Made by a program: the position numbers and the translations under genes. A DNA stretch of 64,000 nt from Pseudoalteromonas arctica A 37-1-2 (GTDB lineage Bacteria; Pseudomonadota; Gammaproteobacteria; Enterobacterales; Alteromonadaceae). This document shows positions 59,598-64,000 of the stretch, in pieces. The DNA lies in contig NZ_CP011025.1 of NCBI RefSeq assembly GCF_000238395.3, forward strand, positions 1 to 64,000. The letters run 5' to 3'. Below the pieces are notes generated by a model. That model was not told where the DNA came from. It made no database searches and worked only from the letters and a program-made list of their open reading frames with translations. The number at the start of each line of letters is the position of its first letter. Positions within the stretch are counted from its first letter, which is position 1.

Positions 59598-60722
59598 ATG
59601 CTTAAAAATGATTTTTGTATGGCTGATGGCTGTTATTTACTAAACCACTCGGTAGGGCGCCCTCTTAAAAATACGCAGCAATATTTAGCTCAGCACTACT
59701 TTTTACCGTGGGAGAGCTCAAATAAAGAACCTTGGCAACAATGGCTGTCCGCAGTTGAGCAATTTACTACCGCGCTTGGTAAGTTATTTAATGCGCCTAG
59801 TTCGCAGTTTTGTCCTCAGGTTAATTTATCAAGTGGCTTAACAAAGTTGCTTATGTCGCATCCACGGCTACAGCAAAAAAATTGTAAAGTGCTTATGGCG
59901 CAAAGTGATTTTCCGAGCATGGGTTTTGCAATGCAAAAAGCATTACCAGAGTGCGCACAAATTATGTTTATACCAGAGCACGAAAACCTAACTGATATTA
60001 GTGTTTGGCAGCGTTATATAACCGCCGACATCGATTTAGTTTTTATAAGTCATGTGTATTCAAATACAGGTGTACAGGCGCCTGTATACGATATTGTAGC
60101 TATAAGTAAATTAACTAATAGTTTATCAATAGTTGATGTTGCTCAGTCAGCGGGTGTTATACCGCTTGATTTAAGCATACTCGATGCTGACTTTATGGTT
60201 GGCTCGAGCGTTAAATGGTTATGTGGTGGCCCAGGTGCAGCTTATTTATGGGTTAACAAAAATCAAATAGAGTATTGCGAGCCTAAAGATGTGGGGTGGT
60301 TTTCGCATCAAAATCCATTTGAGTTCAATATAAACCACTTTGAATATAACGCCAGTGCGCTCAAGTTTTGGGGTGGTACTCCCTCTGTAGCACCTTATAT
60401 TATTGCCGCAAATAGCATTGCTTACTTTGCAGAGCTAACTGCTCACAAGGTAAGGGATCATAATTTAGCTATGCTTACGCTTATTCATGAGCAACTAGGC
60501 AAATATGTTGCATCACCTATGAGTAGTGATAAATGCAGCGGGACTATTATTTTGTTTTTTAACAAGCAGCAAGACCATGTACTTACAGCGCTTAATAAAG
60601 CGAAAGTCAGTGTAGATGCCCGTAAATTTGGGATACGAGTATCGCCACATATTTATAATACTCAAGAAGACGTTGAGCAGTTTATTTCGATAGTAAAACG
60701 AGCGCTTAAGGGTTTTGGCTAA
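59598..60722 (+). CDS. Kynureninase-like class V aminotransferase fold enzyme
   Basis: A 374-residue PLP enzyme of fold type I, class V, resembling kynureninase or related C-S/C-C lyases. The PLP lysine is Lys206 in VGSSVKWLCGGPG, preceded by Asp180 in SIVDVAQSAG. GWFSHQNPFEF and FWGGTPSVAPY fit the kynureninase substrate pocket region. It follows the PrnB-like gene by 1 base, suggesting sequential steps: tryptophan ring opening, then anthranilate release (with a deformylase supplied elsewhere). Confidence 0.85.
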   Translation: MLKNDFCMADGCYLLNHSVGRPLKNTQQYLAQHYFLPWESSNKEPWQQWLSAVEQFTTALGKLFNAPSSQFCPQVNLSSGLTKLLMSHPRLQQKNCKVLMAQSDFPSMGFAMQKALPECAQIMFIPEHENLTDISVWQRYITADIDLVFISHVYSNTGVQAPVYDIVAISKLTNSLSIVDVAQSAGVIPLDLSILDADFMVGSSVKWLCGGPGAAYLWVNKNQIEYCEPKDVGWFSHQNPFEFNINHFEYNASALKFWGGTPSVAPYIIAANSIAYFAELTAHKVRDHNLAMLTLIHEQLGKYVASPMSSDKCSGTIILFFNKQQDHVLTALNKAKVSVDARKFGIRVSPHIYNTQEDVEQFISIVKRALKGFG

Positions 60723-61194
60723 GCTGCTGCTTTCTTTGTTTTAATGACTCTATTTTTTGCTGCGTTTGATTAATTGATGCGTCGTAAGCTTGCTTTAACG
60801 AATTTGTTTTAGTTGCGATAGCATCAGCAATAGACGAAGCGCCTAAACGATTGGCTTTATCTTGAGTCATGTAATCTATCTGCTGTTTTTTAGCTGCGTA
60901 TTCTTTTTGGCTTTGTGCAATAGATAGCTCAAGACGCTTTATTTCTCGTTCTATTTGTTGAACTTCTAAGTAGTCATCCACAGAGGTGTCGGTAATACCT
61001 TTACCGGGCGTAGAGCTTTTGTATGCTTCAATTACGTTTATATCTTTAAGAGTAATAACTTGTGCATCTTTAGCGCAAGGCGTTTGGCTAAAGGTAGGAA
61101 CGCCCTTAATTACACACTTATACACTGTTGTACTTTGTGCCAAGGTAAAAAATGGTGCTGCCGCGCAAACTGATAGCAATATGAACCGGATCAT
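60706..61194 (-). CDS. DUF4124 exported coiled-coil protein
   Basis: A 162-residue protein with a signal peptide (FILLSVCAAAPFFTLAQ), the DUF4124 domain (STTVYKCVIKGVPTFSQTPC, residues ~20-50) and a C-terminal coiled coil. Periplasmic; function unknown. Its 3' end overlaps the kynureninase-like gene by 17 bases. Confidence 0.85.
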   Translation of the reverse strand: MIRFILLSVCAAAPFFTLAQSTTVYKCVIKGVPTFSQTPCAKDAQVITLKDINVIEAYKSSTPGKGITDTSVDDYLEVQQIEREIKRLELSIAQSQKEYAAKKQQIDYMTQDKANRLGASSIADAIATKTNSLKQAYDASINQTQQKIESLKQRKQQLSQNP

Positions 61195-61270
61195 AGCTAA
61201 ACCTAAAAGTGGCTAAAGTTGTGTTAATAATGCCCTAAGTTATTACTAGGCACAATTTGTTTAGTTTTTA

Positions 61271-61684
61271 TAAATTTTAGGCACAAAAAAACCACAATTA
61301 AGTGGTTTAAATTAAGTATGGTCCAGAGGGAGGGATAGACTTGCTTGCATCCATGTAATCAATCGCTGCGCGACGCTTGCAGCGGCCCAAAATGTTCCAG
61401 ACATTTTGTTGACCCCTGTCAATTTAGTATTGGTGTTAAATTTTAGGCACAAAAAAACCACAATCAAGTGGTTTAAATTAAGTATGGTGGAGAGGGAGGG
61501 ATAGACTTGCTTACATCCATGTAATCAATCGCTGCGCGACGCTTGCAGCGGCCCAAGATGTTCCAGACATTTTGTCGAACCCTGTCGAGGGTTCTCACCC
61601 TCCCTATTTTGTACTGGTGTTAAATTTTAGGCACAAAAAAACCACAATCAAGTGGTTTAAATTAAGTATGGTGGAGAGGGAGGG
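61271..61684. repeat. Triplicated tRNA-Ser 3' tail plus terminator unit
   Basis: Three consecutive units start with the same TAAATTTTAGGCAC then a hairpin (AAACCAC / GTGGTTT) and a tail. They lie at 61271-61436 (166 bp), 61437-61620 (184 bp) and 61621-61684. The tail in unit 3 is the real tRNA-Ser 3' end; units 1 and 2 carry only its last ~17 bases (GGTGGAGAGGGAGGGA in unit 2, GGTCCAGAGGGAGGGA in unit 1) and then run into an identical 100-base sequence. Confidence 0.88.
61635..61658 (-). terminator. tRNA-Ser pair terminator
   Basis: On the minus strand AAACCAC pairs with GTGGTTT, followed by seven T residues in total, 10 bases beyond the tRNA 3' end. Copies in units 1 and 2 have the same hairpin. 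Confidence 0.85.
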
Positions 61685-61762
61685 ATTCGAACCCTCGATA
61701 GAGCTACAAACTCTATACTCCCTTAGCAGGGGAGCTCCTTCGGCCACTCGGACACCTCTCCA
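61669..61762 (-). tRNA. tRNA-Ser (GCT)
   Basis: A 94-base class II tRNA with encoded CCA and a long variable arm. Anticodon GCT in CCTGCTAAGGG; T-arm GGTTCGAATCC. Transcribed after the TGA-type tRNA-Ser. Confidence 0.97.
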
Positions 61763-61813
61763 ACGCATAACCGTTTGTATTGATGGAAGTAAAAAAAGCC
61801 ACCAATTAAAATA

Positions 61814-61904
61814 TGGTGGAGAGATAGGGATTTGAACCCTAGATGGGCTATAAACCCATGCCGGTTTTCAAGACCGGTGCATTCGACCACTCTGCCATCT
61901 CTCC
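61814..61904 (-). tRNA. tRNA-Ser (TGA)
   Basis: A 91-base class II tRNA with encoded CCA; anticodon TGA in GTCTTGAAAAC, T-arm GGTTCAAATCC and a long variable arm. First in the two-tRNA transcript. Confidence 0.97.
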
Positions 61905-61914
61905 GTGACGCAGA

Positions 61915-61943
61915 ATAATACTTAGGTGATACCGCTGTGTAAA
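61915..61943 (-). promoter_or_regulatory. Promoter of the tRNA-Ser pair
   Basis: On the minus strand TTTACA, a 17-base spacer and TATTAT, then a GC-rich TCTGCGTCAC start region. Expected start is within a few bases of the TGA-type tRNA 5' end. Confidence 0.75.
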
Positions 61944-62123
61944 TAGCAAAATGACTGTTTGCCTAAAAAACGTACGTAAATGAGGTTTTTTTTGTAAATA
62001 AGGGGAAATTAAGGCAATTTTTAATAAAATAAATAGGTTGCAGCAAACAAGGGGGAGCTAAATAAGTGACTTCATTTAGTGGTTGAGTGTTCGCTGCACC
62101 GAAAAATAATCATGGTTGGGTGA

Positions 62124-62264
62124 TTATTTATATTGAGCTGCGCCGCTAAGTGCTAGTCTTTTACCAATAGTGTTAAGTCTAGCTAACATTCTTGCTTTAC
62201 GGTTAGTTGGTTTAACTGCTACTTGAGCTGCTGCTGTTTGATTTAATGTGTTAATTGGTTTCAT
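62124..62264 (-). CDS. Small basic protein (46 aa)
   Basis: A short frame encoding a 46-residue very basic protein, MKPINTLNQTAAAQVAVKPT then NRKARMLARLNTIGKRLALS with a GAAQYK end. A strong GGAG site lies 9 bases before the ATG. The C-terminal half forms an Arg/Lys-rich amphipathic helix-like stretch. No family recognised. Upstream there are two inverted repeats (62297-62311 and 62352-62370), suggesting regulation. Confidence 0.6.
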   Translation of the reverse strand: MKPINTLNQTAAAQVAVKPTNRKARMLARLNTIGKRLALSGAAQYK

Positions 62265-62590
62265 TATTTTGCTCCGGGTTGTATATGTTGAAATCGCGTG
62301 CATTTTGCACGTTGTTTGATTAAAAAGACAACGATAAAAATTGAGCCTGACGGATTAGTTAAACTAATCCTTATTGATTTTATTAACGTGCGGTTCAGTG
62401 TTTTTTATTATGGTTTTTGCATAAATAGTTAAAATAAAATCGGCTTTACTCTCGCCAATACTGGTGTTTCTGTGTTTTTTTATTTATTTATATGCATTTT
62501 AAACAAACTTTTTGACTAGTTATTCAGATTAAAAAAACTCAATTAAACTCTTTTTTATTCGTTCTTAAATACATTGTTGGAAACAAAAGC
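62265..62590. other. Regulatory gap with two inverted repeats
   Basis: A 326-base gap between the divergent 46-residue gene and the diacylglycerol kinase-like gene. It holds CGTGCATTTTGCACG (62297-62311) and a longer palindrome GGATTAGTTAAACTAATCC (62352-62370, 9-bp arms around a single A). No gene is visible; the palindromes are operator candidates. Confidence 0.5.
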
Positions 62591-63460
62591 TTGTCACTAC
62601 TAATAATTATTAAATCAAGTACAAAAAAACAGAGTGAAAAATCACTAATATGGCTTAAAAGCATTTGTAAAAAACGCAGTTTTTCTTATTGTATGTTTAC
62701 TACAACAGGAAACTTTAACGATGACTGCGCTCAAATAAGGTTGCTACTGAGTAAATTTACCAAAGTAGTTGTACTTGGCGGAGACGGTACATTGAGCTTG
62801 GCGGTTAATGCGTTAATAGGGAGTAGCTGTACGTTAGCATTATTGCCTTGCGGTACAGGTAACGATTTCTCGAGAGGGTTTAGTTGCAAAGAAGATGATT
62901 GGCGAAAGGCACTATTTAATACACCGACAGCAATTGATGTAGGAAAAATTAATAGCCGCTATTTTATTAATATTGCAGGGGTAGGGTTTGATGCTCATGT
63001 AGTTAAAGCGATTAATGCTAAAGCTAGTTTTTCATCTTTTGATTACAGTTGGACGAGCATTAAGGAGCTATTTTATTATCAAGCTCAGCAGTTACAAGGT
63101 ACGTTTAATAACGATGTTAGGCAGTATAAAAATTTAATTACCGTATTTGCTAATCATAAGTACTTTGGTGGTGGTCTAGAAATAGCGCCAAAAGCAGATT
63201 TAACTGATGGGCTGCTTGAGTGTTATCAAATGCGATCGGGTGGGCTTTTTTATAACGTAATAAGCTTTATGAAGTTGTTTTTTAAGCGCCATCAGCATAT
63301 AAAAAACCTTAACTACAGTCGCTTAAATACAGCTTCCATAAAAACTGAAGGGTTATTGATTGAAGCAGATGGTGAACTGGTAGGTAAAACTCCTGCCGTT
63401 ATTAGTGTACATGGGCAGGCTTTACTTTTTCATATGCCAATAAAAAAGCGCCTACAGTAG
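62591..63460 (+). CDS. Diacylglycerol kinase family lipid kinase
   Basis: A 289-residue cytosolic lipid kinase of the DAGK/YegS group. It has the nucleotide-binding GGDGTLSLAVNAL (GGDGT at residues 63-67), the conserved LPCGTGNDFSRGF, VGFDAHVV and a C-terminal IEADGELVG. Substrate (diacylglycerol, phosphatidylglycerol or other) is unknown. It begins with TTG at 62591 behind a GGAAA site. The terminator stem overlaps its last codons. Confidence 0.88.
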   Translation: MSLLIIIKSSTKKQSEKSLIWLKSICKKRSFSYCMFTTTGNFNDDCAQIRLLLSKFTKVVVLGGDGTLSLAVNALIGSSCTLALLPCGTGNDFSRGFSCKEDDWRKALFNTPTAIDVGKINSRYFINIAGVGFDAHVVKAINAKASFSSFDYSWTSIKELFYYQAQQLQGTFNNDVRQYKNLITVFANHKYFGGGLEIAPKADLTDGLLECYQMRSGGLFYNVISFMKLFFKRHQHIKNLNYSRLNTASIKTEGLLIEADGELVGKTPAVISVHGQALLFHMPIKKRLQ

Positions 63461-63474
63461 GGTAGGCGCTTTTA
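63443..63474 (+). terminator. Terminator overlapping the lipid kinase end
   Basis: AAAAGCGCCTAC pairs with GTAGGCGCTTTT around a short loop with the stop codon inside the stem-loop; T-rich tail follows. Confidence 0.85.
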
Positions 63475-63497
63475 CGTTAGTTGCGTTAATAACGCGT

Positions 63498-63998
63498 CTA
63501 ACTGGGGACGGAGCCACTTTTAGCCATTGCTCTATTAGCTAAAAAGGCGTTAATTCGTTTTGTTGGGGTAAGCACAATGGCGTTACCTAATAGCACTAGG
63601 CTAAATCCTGCAAAGGTATTTGCGTGCCATTCAAAGCCTTCAAAAAAGCTACTCAGTGTTACTGCCACTAGTGGGAATAAAACAATAACGTAGCTGGCTT
63701 TTTCAGGGCCTATATTTCTAAGTAGAGCAAAGTAGCAACCAAAAGCGATTACAGTGCCAAATATTGATAGATAAAGTAGTGATAGCCAGTAACTTGGTGG
63801 AGCGTTTAAACTAAATTGCACATCGTTCATTAATACATATAAAGCCAAGCCTATAGCGCTGTATAACATGCCCCATGCATTGCCTTGCAATACACCAATT
63901 TGTTTACGAGAATTACGAACGCTTACCATATTTCCTAATGAAGCCACAAAGGTGCCACCAAGGGCAAGTAGTAACCCGACCAATGCACCATTACTCAA
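63498..63998 (-). CDS. EamA/DMT-family transporter, partial
   Basis: The visible 166 residues are the C-terminal half of a ten-helix drug/metabolite transporter. About five hydrophobic segments of an EamA domain are seen, with LSLLYLSIFGTVIAFGCYFALLRNIGPEKASYVIVLFPLVAVTLSSFFEG typical of it. The frame begins within 2 bases of the window end, so the N-terminal half very probably lies outside; the apparent start is not reliable. Confidence 0.85.
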   Translation of the reverse strand: MSNGALVGLLLALGGTFVASLGNMVSVRNSRKQIGVLQGNAWGMLYSAIGLALYVLMNDVQFSLNAPPSYWLSLLYLSIFGTVIAFGCYFALLRNIGPEKASYVIVLFPLVAVTLSSFFEGFEWHANTFAGFSLVLLGNAIVLTPTKRINAFLANRAMAKSGSVPS

Positions 63999-64000
63999 GT

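Noticed and set aside
61572..61835. Frame of 87 codons across the tRNA-Ser genes
   Set aside because: It is the complement of two tRNA genes and contains the familiar spurious VEREGFEPS-type translation of tRNA antisense.

Overview
The window is a contiguous piece of the main chromosome of a marine gammaproteobacterium, very probably Pseudoalteromonas (Alteromonadales). The reasons are the 16S rRNA gene, a gene order at dnaA-dnaN-recF-gyrB-glyQ-glyS, a 440-residue PepQ prolidase whose metal ligands have the same numbering as the Alteromonas/Pseudoalteromonas organophosphorus acid anhydrolases, and AT-rich coding DNA typical of the group. Base 1 lies just upstream of dnaA, so the sequence is probably numbered from the origin region. 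|| Region 1 (1-9.4 kb): replication genes dnaA, dnaN, recF and gyrB, then glycyl-tRNA synthetase glyQS. Two parS-like 16-mers lie inside recF, so this is probably also the chromosome partition region. || Region 2 (9.4-11.9 kb): a small lipoprotein and a lone AT-rich KAP-like P-loop ATPase that looks like accessory cargo, convergent with tusA. || Region 3 (12-24.8 kb): fatty acid beta-oxidation genes fadBA, the lytic transglycosylase slt, pepQ, yigZ and trkH (the E. coli order apart from slt), then a PilZ protein, three tandem EF-hand miniproteins and trkA. || Region 4 (24.8-36.4 kb): translation and housekeeping genes rsmB, fmt and def on the minus strand; a LysM protein, dprA, smg, topA-type zinc-finger protein, tsaC and hemF on the plus strand; then aroE, a yrdB-like gene and a gamma carbonic anhydrase-like gene. 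An intact IS50/Tn5-like insertion sequence splits a terminator between hemF and a truncated haemoglobin gene. || Region 5 (36.4-42.3 kb): a complete rrn operon with P1 and P2 promoters, boxB/boxA leader, 16S, tRNA-Ile, tRNA-Ala, 23S, 5S and terminator. || Region 6 (42.6-48.6 kb): a yjf-type membrane-stress/polyamine island with a lipoprotein, a DUF350 protein, a membrane-fused spermidine synthase-like protein, DUF2170, a PspA/IM30 homologue, a YjfK-like protein and two small proteins. Twin palindromes lie in front of the DUF2170-PspA pair. || Region 7 (48.6-57.8 kb): twin cysteine-rich lipoproteins, an iron-regulated fagA-fumC pair behind a Fur box, a DUF938 methyltransferase, and a compact minus-strand operon of a MASE1-CHASE hybrid kinase, an alpha/beta hydrolase and a FemAB-like acyltransferase. 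|| Region 8 (57.8-64 kb): an Lrp-type regulator divergent from a PrnB/IDO-like haem protein and a kynureninase-like PLP enzyme (a probable tryptophan branch), a DUF4124 protein, a tRNA-Ser pair whose 3' tail and terminator are triplicated, a 46-residue basic miniprotein, a diacylglycerol kinase-like protein, and the C-terminal half of an EamA transporter cut by the window end. || No CRISPR array, prophage or large conjugative element is visible. The best candidates for undescribed biology are the lone KAP-like ATPase, the twin-palindrome PspA/spermidine-synthase island, the duplicated RACGGPS lipoproteins and the tRNA-Ser tail triplication.
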